Translations under genes and position numbers: made by a program
Assembly: GCA_030040415.1 (NCBI GenBank)
Contig: JASHTT010000022.1
Span: 1-7,903, forward strand
From: Streptosporangiaceae bacterium
Lineage (GTDB): Bacteria; Actinomycetota; Actinomycetes; Streptosporangiales; Streptosporangiaceae
Direction: 5' to 3'
Length of the DNA stretch: 7,903 bases
Notes under the pieces: generated by a model
The model's input: the letters and a program-made list of their open reading frames with translations, nothing else
Databases searched by the model: none
What the model was told of the DNA's origin: nothing
In this document: piece after piece, positions 1-6,671 of the stretch
Position numbering within the stretch: position 1 is the first letter of the stretch
Layout: the number at the start of each line of letters is the position of its first letter

Positions 1-1
1 C

Positions 2-100
2 GGTCACTTGCGTGCCAACCTCGCCATTGCGGAGAAAGGTCCGCTGCCTGCCGGGATCTATGCGGAGGCCAAGGAGCGGCTGACGCGCGCGGCTGGCTAG
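2..100 (+). CDS. C-terminal fragment of a probable aldo/keto reductase
   Basis: Only the last 32 codons and a TAG stop are present; the gene begins before the window. The visible tail starts GHLRANLAIAEKGPLPA and ends in a basic helix (AEAKERLTRA). A 'HLRANLA..E.GPLP...YAEAKRRL' ending is what I recall from the C-termini of actinobacterial aldo/keto reductases, NADPH-dependent cytosolic TIM-barrel enzymes in which this stretch follows the cofactor-binding helices. That family call is recognition of a short tail, not of catalytic residues, since the Asp/Tyr/Lys/His tetrad would lie upstream. The gene converges on the beta-helix gene and has no evident link to the polysaccharide genes, so it probably marks one edge of the locus. 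Confidence 0.55.
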   Translation, partial: GHLRANLAIAEKGPLPAGIYAEAKERLTRAAG

Positions 101-140
101 TGTGTCTGCCGTGGTCGGCCGCGCCGCGCAGCATCGGGCG

Positions 141-158
141 GGCGATGTCCTGATCGCC
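141..158. terminator. Weak hairpin in the convergent gap, possible bidirectional terminator
   Basis: GGCGAT and ATCGCC form a perfect 6-bp stem around the loop GTCCTG, between two genes that converge on it. A second small stem, CTGCG/CGCAG with a 3-nt loop, lies at 176-188. Neither is followed by a T-run on either strand, so the terminator call rests mainly on position. Nothing else is visible in the gap at 101-207. Confidence 0.25.
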
Positions 159-207
159 AAGCCGGCCGCGGCGGACTGCGGGCCGCAGCTGGGCGAGGCC
201 GGGCGGC

Positions 208-2100
208 CTACTTGTTATAGGTGCTGTCGGCATCCTGGCCGAACGGGCCCTTGCAGTAGCCGCTCTGCCTGTCGTTGCTGGTCTGGCACTTGTCGCCCTT
301 CTTGACGGCGCCGACCCAGTCTGCCCAGCTAACCGGGTTATCGCCGTTGCCCTGATTCCAGGCGTAGAACGTGGACGGGCCGTTGTAGACGTTGTCGGCC
401 CAGGTGTCGTTCTGGAAGAAGGTGAGTTGAGTCGGGATGACCCAGCCTGGGACGTTGTCCGGGGGCGAGCCGTACTCGGCGAAGATGCCGCCAGCACCGC
501 AGTCGGGCCAGTCCCGGTGGTTGCAGTCGAGGACATCCGCAGGGTCGAAGTCGATCGTATTGCTCGTAACGCTGACGTTCTCGGTGCGCCACAGGCAGCC
601 GTCCCACCAGTCCTCAAGCGGGGACCCGGTTTTGTTGCCGATGTAGTCGGTCGTGTTGATCGACGCTGTCGGCAGGTTAGCGCTGCAGTTGGAGATGGTG
701 AACGGACCCTTCGGGCCGCCGTCGACCAGCGTGCAGATGCCGTCACTGCCATCGGAGCAGTAGCGGTTGGAGTCCTGCCAGAGGAAGATGTTGCCGCCGT
801 TGTTGACCAGCGTGTTCCCGGTGATGACGGACTCGTCGCGATAGGAAGGCTGGTTGGCGCAGGCCGTCTCAGCGCAGGCCGGGACGCCACCGAACGTGGT
901 GTCGCTCCCGCTCTCGCTGATGTAGATAGCTGCCTGAGGGAAGTCCTGGTTCGACAGCCCGTCTATCCAGTCGTTGTTGGCGAGATAGTTGTCTGTGATC
1001 GAGAAGTTGTACGAGATCTCTTCGACGATCGCCTCACCCTCATTGCTGGTGATCGTGTTTCCGACGAAGGTGGTGTTCGCATTGTCGGTGTCGACCCAGG
1101 CGCCCGGTCCCCAGTTGCCGTGGATGTAGTTGTCCTTGATGGTGACGCCGTTCGTCTGCCAGAGCTTGAAGCCGCCCTCGTCGCCGTCCGGCTGGACCGT
1201 GCCGCAGTACGGGTTCCGGTATTTCGGCGGTACAGGGTTGTGGTTGTGCCAGCCGATCGCCGAGTTGTCAAGCAAGCCCTCATAGTCGCAGGTGTCGTTG
1301 TAGCTGATCTCGTTATCAACGACCGTGATGCCATAGGGGCCGCCGGTCAGCGAGTCCTCGCCCCAGGAGTTGGTGTCCTCCGACTGGAAGCCGTACTGTC
1401 CGTTCAGCGTCAGGCAGTTGTGGCTCAGGACGTTGCCGGAGCCGAGGATGACGCCGGCGCCCGCGACGTTGAGCGTGATCAGGTTGTTCCTGATGACCCA
1501 GCCGGTGTTGGAGTCTGGGTTGACCGCAGCGGAGTTGCCGTTCGGCTCGTACTTCTCGATCGTCAGATACTCGATCGTGATGCCGCTCTGATCTCCATCG
1601 GTTGAGTTCGAATCGATCGCCCACGCCTGCGAAGACGAGTAGTCGCCGGACAGTATGGAGTCCTGGCCGAGGTAAAAGCCGCCGACGAAGGAATCGCCCG
1701 TGTCTGCCATGAGGCTGCCGATATGCGTTCCAGGCAGCAGGTAGTAGACGGTGTGCGGGTCGAGCTGGTAGTTGGCGTAGCTGTGCACGCCAGCTGGCAG
1801 GACGACACCCCTGGTGTCGGCCGGGAAGTCAGTTCCTGAGCGGCCGAAAGTGGGCAGCTCCGCGGTCCCGCTGCGGTACCTTCCTGTCTTGCCGTGGTAG
1901 CTGAACGGCGACTGCAGAACCGGCCGCCCGCAGATCTGCGGGGCAGATTTCTGTGGGGCGGTATCTCCCTGCAAGCTGAGCGCGTGGCCGCTCACCCCGC
2001 TCAGGTAGGTGCACACCGTCGCGAAGGCCAGCACAGACATGCACGCGACGGCCATGACCACGGGACGCTTCGCTGTGGCATGGAGCCACCTGCACGGCAT
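208..2100 (-). CDS. Secreted right-handed parallel beta-helix protein, possible polysaccharide-active enzyme
   Basis: The product is 630 aa from ATG at 2100, a start chosen because a basic N-terminus and a hydrophobic segment follow at once (residues 14-33), with a plausible signal-peptidase site after SGHA (37-40). The reading frame continues upstream to 2223, but that part overlaps the methyltransferase end and has no secretory character. From about residue 170 to 570 there are repeated beta-helix rungs of the type 'G(V/I)xIxxNxIxxN', for example GWVIRNNLITLN (200-211), GVTIKDNYIHGN (318-329) and TTFVGNTITSNEGEAI (343-358). A conserved-looking core, GDEGGFKLW (306-314) to EEISYNFSI (360-368), resembles uncharacterised actinobacterial beta-helix proteins. 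The chain after the leader has 14 Cys, consistent with disulfides outside the membrane. Such folds include pectate lyases, polysaccharide epimerases and binding proteins; no catalytic motif decides here. It starts 56 bp after the methyltransferase stop, so it is probably co-transcribed. Confidence 0.85.
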   Translation of the reverse strand: MPCRWLHATAKRPVVMAVACMSVLAFATVCTYLSGVSGHALSLQGDTAPQKSAPQICGRPVLQSPFSYHGKTGRYRSGTAELPTFGRSGTDFPADTRGVVLPAGVHSYANYQLDPHTVYYLLPGTHIGSLMADTGDSFVGGFYLGQDSILSGDYSSSQAWAIDSNSTDGDQSGITIEYLTIEKYEPNGNSAAVNPDSNTGWVIRNNLITLNVAGAGVILGSGNVLSHNCLTLNGQYGFQSEDTNSWGEDSLTGGPYGITVVDNEISYNDTCDYEGLLDNSAIGWHNHNPVPPKYRNPYCGTVQPDGDEGGFKLWQTNGVTIKDNYIHGNWGPGAWVDTDNANTTFVGNTITSNEGEAIVEEISYNFSITDNYLANNDWIDGLSNQDFPQAAIYISESGSDTTFGGVPACAETACANQPSYRDESVITGNTLVNNGGNIFLWQDSNRYCSDGSDGICTLVDGGPKGPFTISNCSANLPTASINTTDYIGNKTGSPLEDWWDGCLWRTENVSVTSNTIDFDPADVLDCNHRDWPDCGAGGIFAEYGSPPDNVPGWVIPTQLTFFQNDTWADNVYNGPSTFYAWNQGNGDNPVSWADWVGAVKKGDKCQTSNDRQSGYCKGPFGQDADSTYNK

Positions 2101-2156
2101 GTCCCGGAGCGTAGCACTGGCATGATCCGGGCGGGAGCATCCGCTTATCGGGGCAG

Positions 2157-3044
2157 CTAACTGCGCCTCGCGACGACGATGTACGCGGTCCCGAGGAGCC
2201 TGCGCCAGCCGCTCCGTTGCCACGTGCGGTCCAACGGGACCCGGCTGGCCCGGCGCACCATGGCCGGCAGCCGGTCGAGCGGTGGGACCATCGGCGTGAT
2301 GTCGTAATGGACAACGTCGACAGGTATCAGCCCGGCATGCCTCATCAGCTGCTGCAGCCGGCTAGCCGGCACTGCGCGGATGCCGGTCAACCGCGCTACG
2401 TGGCGCCGGCCGCAGGGGACGCCGAAGAGCCTCTCGAAGACGCCAACTAGCCGGACCAGCGGCCAGTACAGCATCCACTCAGTCAGCCGGTACGGGCTCA
2501 GCGGGTTCAGCATCGTCAGGATCACCAGGCCATCCGGTCTTGTGATCCTGGCAATCTCGCGTATAGCGGATCGGATGTCCGTGTACTCAAGCGCGCCCAT
2601 GACAAGCGCGATGTCAAAGGTCGCCCCGCCGAATGGCAGCGCTTCGAGCTGGCCGACGGTCGCGTGGACCGTGCCCACGTCTTTCACGTTCTCGGTGCAG
2701 TACCTGATCATCGCCGCGGACTGGTCAAGCACGGTGATGGAAAACTCGCCAGGCCGACTCTGCAGCAGCAGGCGTGCCATCATCCCTGGCCCGCAGCCGG
2801 CGTCTAGGAGAGAGCCGCCGGAGTGCTGGCTCAGGATCTGCTGGACGAGGTGATGGCGCGAGCGAACTGTGCGGCCGGACGCGGAGCGGCCGGTGTATTC
2901 CGCATAGGACGCGGCGGCCTGCGCGGTGTCGTACTGGGCAGTAACACGCTCCTTCCGCACCGTACTGCCCTGCAGGAGTCCCATATCAGCCAGTGTGCGC
3001 ACTGGGTCAGCCATAGGCGACGGCATTTTGCTAATCTTTGACAC
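2157..3044 (-). CDS. Class I SAM-dependent methyltransferase
   Basis: The longest reading is 295 aa from GTG at 3044. ATG codons at 3026, 3014 and 2984 are alternatives, and none has a convincing ribosome-binding site, so the start is uncertain by up to 20 residues. The Rossmann core is clear: motif I LLDAGCGPG (79-87) binds SAM, the acidic residue at the end of beta2 lies in VLDQS (Asp107), LEALPF (133-138) precedes strand 4, and VMGALEY (148-154) is motif II. A C-terminal part (about 180-295) with WMLYWPLVRLVGVFERL and the ending TAYIVVARRS caps the fold. The acceptor is not shown by the sequence. Given its place between a sugar epimerase and a secreted beta-helix protein, methylation of a sugar or of a lipid-linked intermediate is plausible. 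The enzyme is probably cytosolic or membrane-associated. It lies about 115 bp downstream of the epimerase stop, so it may have its own promoter. Confidence 0.88.
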   Translation of the reverse strand: MSKISKMPSPMADPVRTLADMGLLQGSTVRKERVTAQYDTAQAAASYAEYTGRSASGRTVRSRHHLVQQILSQHSGGSLLDAGCGPGMMARLLLQSRPGEFSITVLDQSAAMIRYCTENVKDVGTVHATVGQLEALPFGGATFDIALVMGALEYTDIRSAIREIARITRPDGLVILTMLNPLSPYRLTEWMLYWPLVRLVGVFERLFGVPCGRRHVARLTGIRAVPASRLQQLMRHAGLIPVDVVHYDITPMVPPLDRLPAMVRRASRVPLDRTWQRSGWRRLLGTAYIVVARRS

Positions 3045-3158
3045 TTGGCCGCAGAATTAATGGCGCGTTTGCGGAACTTACCGCATGGCCGTACCGCAGG
3101 GTAAACCGAATGGAGTAGTTCGCTTGCGCAAATAGGTACTTTGCAGGAGCAAACCAGT
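3045..3158 (-). promoter_or_regulatory. Leader between epimerase and methyltransferase genes with repeated TGCGG(T)A words
   Basis: This 114-bp gap is visibly richer in A and T than the flanking genes. On the + strand TACCGCA occurs at 3079-3085 and 3092-3098, CCGCA again at 3049-3053, and the inverted word TGCGG at 3070-3074. The last pairs with 3081-3085 to give a 5-bp stem around a 6-nt loop. Read on the - strand, these are TGCGGTA half-sites about 13 bp apart just upstream of the methyltransferase. They could be an operator or a short leader hairpin. I see no clear -35/-10 pair. Confidence 0.25.
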
Positions 3159-3707
3159 TCATCGGAGCAGAGTCGCAGCTGTCGCCAGGGCAGGCGCAAG
3201 ACGATCGCGCTGTGACATGACAGTGACCGGCAGCGGCCATGAGATAGCCAATTCGGGATCGTCGAACGCAATCGTCACGTCCTCGGTTGGGTCGTGCGGG
3301 CGGTCGATCCGGTAGGACACATCCGCAGGCTCGGTGAGAGCCTGGAAGCCGTGCGCACAGCCGGCCGGCACGAACACCGTTACCTGTTCCTCCCCAGTCA
3401 GCTCGAAGCTCTCCCAGTTCCGGTAGGTAGGCGAGGCCGGCCGCAAGTCCAGCACGACGTCGAAGATCGCGCCGTAGGAGCATCGTACGAGCTTCGCCTC
3501 GCCGCTACCGCGGCGCACGTGCAGTCCCCGCACCACGCCCTTGGCTGACCGCGAGATGCTGTCCTGAGTGAACGCCGCTGGCTCGATCCCGGCCGCGCGC
3601 ATCACATCGGCGTCAAAAGTACGGCAGAAATAGCCGCGCTCGTCCCGACGGGGCACAGGTGTGAACAGCAGCGCGCCATCAATGCGCGGCACCGCACAGA
3701 CGTCCAT
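3159..3707 (-). CDS. dTDP-4-dehydrorhamnose 3,5-epimerase family (RmlC-like)
   Basis: This 182-aa cupin-fold protein has the usual RmlC length. RmlC-type enzymes epimerise C3 and/or C5 of dTDP-4-keto-6-deoxyhexoses in the cytosol, on the way to L-rhamnose and other deoxysugars. Visible family features are DERGYFCRTFD (22-32), VVRGLH (58-63) with the catalytic His63, AKLVRCSYGAIFDVVLDLR (71-89), PAGCAHGF (114-121) and Tyr132 in the SYRID segment, matching the His/Tyr pair of characterised RmlC. DDPELAISWP (149-158) and Asp168 in the SQRD segment follow. The start is well supported: AAAAGGA lies 6 nt before the ATG. No rmlA, rmlB or rmlD is in the window, so the sugar may not be rhamnose; a single-position epimerase for another NDP-sugar is possible. 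It is the first gene of the leftward set and is divergent from the dehydrogenase operon. Confidence 0.9.
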   Translation of the reverse strand: MDVCAVPRIDGALLFTPVPRRDERGYFCRTFDADVMRAAGIEPAAFTQDSISRSAKGVVRGLHVRRGSGEAKLVRCSYGAIFDVVLDLRPASPTYRNWESFELTGEEQVTVFVPAGCAHGFQALTEPADVSYRIDRPHDPTEDVTIAFDDPELAISWPLPVTVMSQRDRLAPALATAATLLR

Positions 3708-3713
3708 TCGATG

Positions 3714-3720
3714 TCCTTTT
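3714..3720 (-). promoter_or_regulatory. Ribosome-binding site of the RmlC-like gene
   Basis: On the - strand this reads AAAAGGA, followed by a 6-nt spacer (CATCGA) and ATG at 3707. It fixes the start of the epimerase gene and is the best purine-rich site on the leftward strand of the window. Confidence 0.6.
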
Positions 3721-3764
3721 CAGTGAGCGCGCAGCCAACATTGAGCTAGCCCTCAGGTCACGAT

Positions 3765-3792
3765 GCCAAGACATATTGGCTTGACCAAGACA
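3765..3792. repeat. Inverted repeat plus direct repeat near the epimerase start, candidate operator
   Basis: GCCAA-GACATA-TTGGC forms a perfect 5-bp inverted repeat, and the word CCAAGACA occurs twice with starts 19 bp apart. It lies about 60-85 bp upstream of the epimerase ATG, where a regulator of the leftward promoter could bind. This is pattern evidence only; short repeats of this kind also arise by chance. Confidence 0.25.
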
Positions 3793-3998
3793 ACCAGCGA
3801 CGCTCCGAGGGAAGCGCCACTGGTGCCGGGCATGCCCGAACCGTCCGGTCGCCCGGCCATGAGAACCGCGAGAGCCCGGCATTGATACAAATGCTTTGCG
3901 GATTGCCGGATCACCTGGCTTAAGCCCGCTTGGCTCGCCAGCACTTAGTGGTCACGGCCGTATCATCACGGCCTGCCGAGCGCTCCTATACACACGCT

Positions 3999-4012
3999 GG
4001 CGCGATCGCGCC
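3999..4012. repeat. Perfect 14-bp palindrome upstream of the dehydrogenase gene
   Basis: GGCGCGATCGCGCC is its own reverse complement with no spacer and lies 107 bp before the dehydrogenase ATG. It may be an operator for a dimeric regulator. In GC-rich DNA such palindromes are more frequent than in average sequence, so the functional reading is tentative. Confidence 0.3.
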
Positions 4013-4064
4013 GAACGGCCGCGGCTGCGTCACCGCGGTGCCGTCGGTGTCCCCGCCAGCACTG

Positions 4065-4079
4065 AACGGCCCGGCCGTT
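4065..4079 (+). other. Short stem-loop in the probable 5' leader of the dehydrogenase mRNA
   Basis: AACGGCC and GGCCGTT flank a single C, so the transcript could fold into a stem of about 6 bp with a 3-nt loop, followed by TTTAGG. It ends 39 nt before the ATG. The word GAACGGCC is also present at 4013-4020. It could affect translation or be a weak attenuator; the T-run is too short for a convincing terminator. Confidence 0.3.
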
Positions 4080-4118
4080 TAGGCGTCGCTGGTGTGCTGG
4101 GGAGGCGAGAGGGACGCG

Positions 4119-5438
4119 ATGAAGGTTGCGGTGGCCGGTCTTGGCTACGTCGGTACGGTAACGGCCGCCTGCCTGGCGGCCAACGGCCACGACGTGTGGG
4201 GCATCGACGTCGATACGGCCAAGATTGATGACGTGCGGCGCGGCCTCAGCCCGGTGGCGGAGCCGGGCCTGGACACTCTTGTGGCTGCGGCAGTCAGCAG
4301 TGGTTCGCTGCACGCGACAACGTCGTACGTCGAGGCATTCGATCGGGCTGATGTCTCGCTTGTCTGCGTCGGCACGCCGTCCACACCACGCGGTGCGACG
4401 GACCTGACCTATATTCGGCGCGCCGTCGATGACATCGCCACCGCCTTGCGTGTGGTTACTCCGCCTGCCGGCAGGCACCACAGCGTGGTCATCCGCAGCA
4501 CTGTGCCGCCGGGGACTGTCGAGGAAGTGGTGACTCCCGCCCTTGCGGGACTGGCTGACAGCGGCATCGGCTGCGGCGCCGCGATGTGCCCCGAGTTCCT
4601 CCGCGAAGGCTCCGGGGTCGCCGACTTCTATCAGCCGCCGCTGATCGTGGTCGGGACCGCGGACCAGCGAGTTGCCGCGTCGATGACCAGCCTGTTCGGC
4701 TTTCTCGAACAGCCAGTGCAGGTAGTGGACGTCCGTATTGCCGAGGCGCTGAAGTATGCCTGCAATGCGTTCCACGCGACCAAGGTTTCCTTCACCAACG
4801 AGGTGTCGCGACTTTTCCGCCTGCTCGGCGTGAACTCACGCGAGGTCATGTCGCTGTTCTGCCAGGACCAGGTGCTGAACGTCTCGCCGGCCTACCTCAG
4901 GCCGGGCTTCGCGTTTGGCGGCTCGTGCCTGCCCAAGGACCTGCGGTCGCTGCTGTACCTGGCCCGGGTAAACAGCGCAGACATGCCACTGCTTGCCGGG
5001 ACGCTGGCCACCAACGACCTGGTGATCAGCGAGGTCGTTGACCGCGTGGTCGCCCACCAGGTGCGCACGGTGGCCCTGCTGGGCCTGAGCTTCAAGATGA
5101 ACACCGACGACCTGCGCGAGAGCCCCAACGTGGAGCTTGCCGAGCGGCTCATCGGCAAGGGCTTCGACGTGCGCATCTACGACGAGGTGGTCAACCCGGC
5201 GCGGCTTATCGGCGCGAACCGCCGCTACGTCGAGGCCAAGCTGCCACACCTTGGGCGGCTGCTGACGCACCAGCCGGCCGAGGCGCTGCGCGGGGCTGAC
5301 GTAGCGATCGTGTCGGCGTACGACCAGCCGGTGCGGGACGCACTGGCGCAATTGCCCCCGCGGTACGTCATCGATCTGTCAGGCCGGCTTGGCGCGCAGA
5401 TCGAGGCGCTGCCGGGCTACGAGGGGCTCAGCTGGTGA
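4119..5438 (+). CDS. AlgD-like GDP-mannose/UDP-glucose 6-dehydrogenase
   Basis: This 439-aa cytosolic enzyme belongs to the nucleotide-sugar dehydrogenases, which oxidise C6 of the hexose twice with NAD to give the uronic acid. Seen in order: the NAD fold VAVAGLGYVG (3-12), VGTPSTP (84-90), STVPPGT (127-133), CPEFLREGSGVADFY (157-171) with Glu159, LKYACN with Lys212, and GFAFGGSCLPKD (263-274) with the catalytic nucleophile Cys270. The UDP/GDP-binding domain contains LLGLSFKMNTDDLRESP (320-336). 'RPGFAFGGSCLPKD', 'TDDLRESPxVELAExLIGKG' and the 'GANxxYxExKxPH' segment match my recollection of Pseudomonas AlgD (436 aa) better than UDP-glucose dehydrogenases, so GDP-mannuronate is the favoured product, not a proven one. 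The ATG at 4119 is preferred because the NAD fold begins at once and AGAGGG lies 5 nt upstream; an in-frame GTG at 4092 would add nine non-conserved residues. The stop overlaps the next start. Confidence 0.93.
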   Translation: MKVAVAGLGYVGTVTAACLAANGHDVWGIDVDTAKIDDVRRGLSPVAEPGLDTLVAAAVSSGSLHATTSYVEAFDRADVSLVCVGTPSTPRGATDLTYIRRAVDDIATALRVVTPPAGRHHSVVIRSTVPPGTVEEVVTPALAGLADSGIGCGAAMCPEFLREGSGVADFYQPPLIVVGTADQRVAASMTSLFGFLEQPVQVVDVRIAEALKYACNAFHATKVSFTNEVSRLFRLLGVNSREVMSLFCQDQVLNVSPAYLRPGFAFGGSCLPKDLRSLLYLARVNSADMPLLAGTLATNDLVISEVVDRVVAHQVRTVALLGLSFKMNTDDLRESPNVELAERLIGKGFDVRIYDEVVNPARLIGANRRYVEAKLPHLGRLLTHQPAEALRGADVAIVSAYDQPVRDALAQLPPRYVIDLSGRLGAQIEALPGYEGLSW

Positions 5439-6670
5439 GCCGCCGCGTCCTGATCATCGTCCAGAACCTTCCGGTTCCGTTCGACCGGCGGGTCTGGCTG
5501 GAATGTCAGGCGCTGGTCGCGGCCGGCTTCGAGGTGAGCGTGGTCTGCCCGAAGGGCAAGGGTGACCCTGCTTACCAGGTCATCGACAGTGTCCGGCTGT
5601 ACAAGTATCGGCCGTACGCGCCGGGAGGCAGCAAGATCGGCTTCGTCAACGAGTACCTCTACTCGTTTGCAGCCACCGCACGGCTCACCCTGAAGGCGCG
5701 CCGGGCTGGCCGGTTCCAGATCCTGCAGGCGTGCAACCCGCCGGACATCTTCTGGCCGATCGCGCTGGTGCTGCGCGCGGTGGACCGCACCAGGTTCGTG
5801 TTCGATCATCATGACCTCTGCCCCGAGCTGTTCCGGTCCCGTTTCCCTGACGGCCCGGCGCTGCCGTACCGGGGGCTGCTGGCGCTGGAGCGGCGCACCC
5901 ACCGCACCGCGGACCACGTGATCTCGACCAACGACTCCTACCGGGCCATCGCCATCGAACGGAGCGGTAAGTCGCCGGCCGACGTCACCGTGGTGCGCAG
6001 CGGTCCAGACCCGGAGCGGCTTGTTCGCGGGGCAGCGAAGCCGGAGCTTCGGCGCGGCCGCCGGTACCTGGCCGCTTACATCGGCGTGATGGGCCCGCAG
6101 GATGGGGTGGACATCGTGGTGCGTGCCGCTGCGGTCGTGGTCAACGAGCTGAAGCGCGGCGACATCGCGTTCACCCTGATCGGCTCGGGTGACTGCTTCG
6201 ACGAACTGGTGGCACTCCGCGACGAACTCAACCTGGCCGGCCATGTCGAGTTCACCGGCCGGGCGCCAGACGAGCTGGTGGCTGAGATCATGTCGACCGC
6301 AGACGTCGGCCTGTCGCCTGACCCGCTGAATCCGCTCAACGACGTGTCCACCATGAACAAAACCATGGAGTACATGGCCTACGAGCTTCCTGTTGTCGCT
6401 TTCGAGCTTCGTGAGACCCGAGTGTCAGCCGGTGACGCGGCCGTCTACGTCACGCCGAACGACGTGCACGAGTATGCCCGCGCAATCGTGGCGCTGATAG
6501 ACGACGAGCCCAGACGCGCCCAGCTTGGCAAAACCGGTCGGGTCCGGGTGGAGCAGGAGCTGGCCTGGCGACACCAGGAGCGTGCCTATGTCGGCGTGTA
6601 CCGGGCGCTGGCCGGCATCGGTGAGGCGGTAGCAGCCGACGGGGTTGGCGACCTGCGGTCCGGGGGCTGA
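5435..6670 (+). CDS. Glycosyltransferase, GT4-type (GT-B fold)
   Basis: The product is 411 aa, typical for GT4 enzymes, which transfer a sugar from a nucleotide donor with retention of the anomeric configuration. The N-terminal acceptor domain opens with VLIIVQNLPVPFDRRVWLE (5-23), a start common in polysaccharide-cluster GT4 proteins, and includes FDHHDLCPELF (123-133). The C-terminal donor domain starts near YIGVMGPQDGVD (215-226), has FTLIGSGD (246-253) and FTGRAP (273-278), and ends in the donor-site segment ADVGLSPDP (289-297) with KTMEYMAYELPVVAFE (309-324), where Lys309 and Glu312 fit the conserved nucleotide-sugar-binding positions. There is no signal peptide, so it probably acts on the inner face of the membrane on a lipid-linked glycan. 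The GTG start overlaps the dehydrogenase stop (GTGA), with GAGGGG 8 nt upstream, which indicates translational coupling. Donor and acceptor cannot be read from the sequence; use of the neighbouring uronate donor is a guess. Confidence 0.92.
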   Translation: MSRRVLIIVQNLPVPFDRRVWLECQALVAAGFEVSVVCPKGKGDPAYQVIDSVRLYKYRPYAPGGSKIGFVNEYLYSFAATARLTLKARRAGRFQILQACNPPDIFWPIALVLRAVDRTRFVFDHHDLCPELFRSRFPDGPALPYRGLLALERRTHRTADHVISTNDSYRAIAIERSGKSPADVTVVRSGPDPERLVRGAAKPELRRGRRYLAAYIGVMGPQDGVDIVVRAAAVVVNELKRGDIAFTLIGSGDCFDELVALRDELNLAGHVEFTGRAPDELVAEIMSTADVGLSPDPLNPLNDVSTMNKTMEYMAYELPVVAFELRETRVSAGDAAVYVTPNDVHEYARAIVALIDDEPRRAQLGKTGRVRVEQELAWRHQERAYVGVYRALAGIGEAVAADGVGDLRSGG

Positions 6671-6671
6671 C

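Larger units (their letters stand above)
3708..4118. promoter_or_regulatory. Divergent intergenic region expected to hold the promoters of both gene sets
   Basis: About 410 bp without a convincing gene separate the leftward epimerase set from the rightward dehydrogenase set, so both promoters should lie here. The part next to the epimerase (about 3720-3800 and 3880-3920) is AT-richer than the rest. Weak promoter-like words are TTGGCA and TAGCTC on the - strand (spacing 15 bp, near 3771-3745), and TATCAT (3961-3966) or TATACA (3987-3992) on the + strand, none with a good -35 partner. It also holds GCCAA-N6-TTGGC (3765-3780), a direct repeat of CCAAGACA (3766-3773 and 3785-3792), a direct repeat of TCACGGCC (3952-3959 and 3966-3973), a 14-bp palindrome at 3999-4012, a 10-bp palindrome CACCGCGGTG (4031-4040) and a hairpin at 4065-4079. 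Short frames crossing it show no family features. Confidence 0.5.

Noticed and set aside
427..1605. A 392-codon + strand open frame antisense to the beta-helix gene
   Set aside because: Its translation is dominated by Val, Asp, Arg and Ala with no domain or motif, as expected for the mirror frame of a GC-rich gene. The opposite strand encodes a coherent beta-helix protein with a leader.
1753..1773. The 'YQLDPHT' segment (residues 111-117) of the beta-helix protein as the catalytic YG(F/I)DPHD motif of alginate C5-epimerases
   Set aside because: It lacks the Gly and the final Asp and lies before the beta-helix rungs rather than within them, so it does not support an epimerase call.
2101..2223. 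An N-terminal extension of 41 codons for the beta-helix protein
   Set aside because: It would overlap the methyltransferase end by 67 bp, is Arg-rich without a secretory pattern, and would bury the clear leader that starts at the ATG at 2100.
4092..4118. An upstream GTG start for the dehydrogenase
   Set aside because: The nine added residues are not typical of the family, and the ATG at 4119 is directly followed by the NAD-binding fold with a purine-rich site at suitable distance.
3966..4775. A 269-codon - strand open frame antisense to the dehydrogenase gene
   Set aside because: It is low-complexity and His/Arg-rich, with no recognisable fold, while the + strand has every hallmark of a nucleotide-sugar dehydrogenase.
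5417..6244. A 275-codon - strand open frame antisense to the glycosyltransferase gene
   Set aside because: It shows no motifs and is explained as a shadow of the well-supported glycosyltransferase on the + strand.
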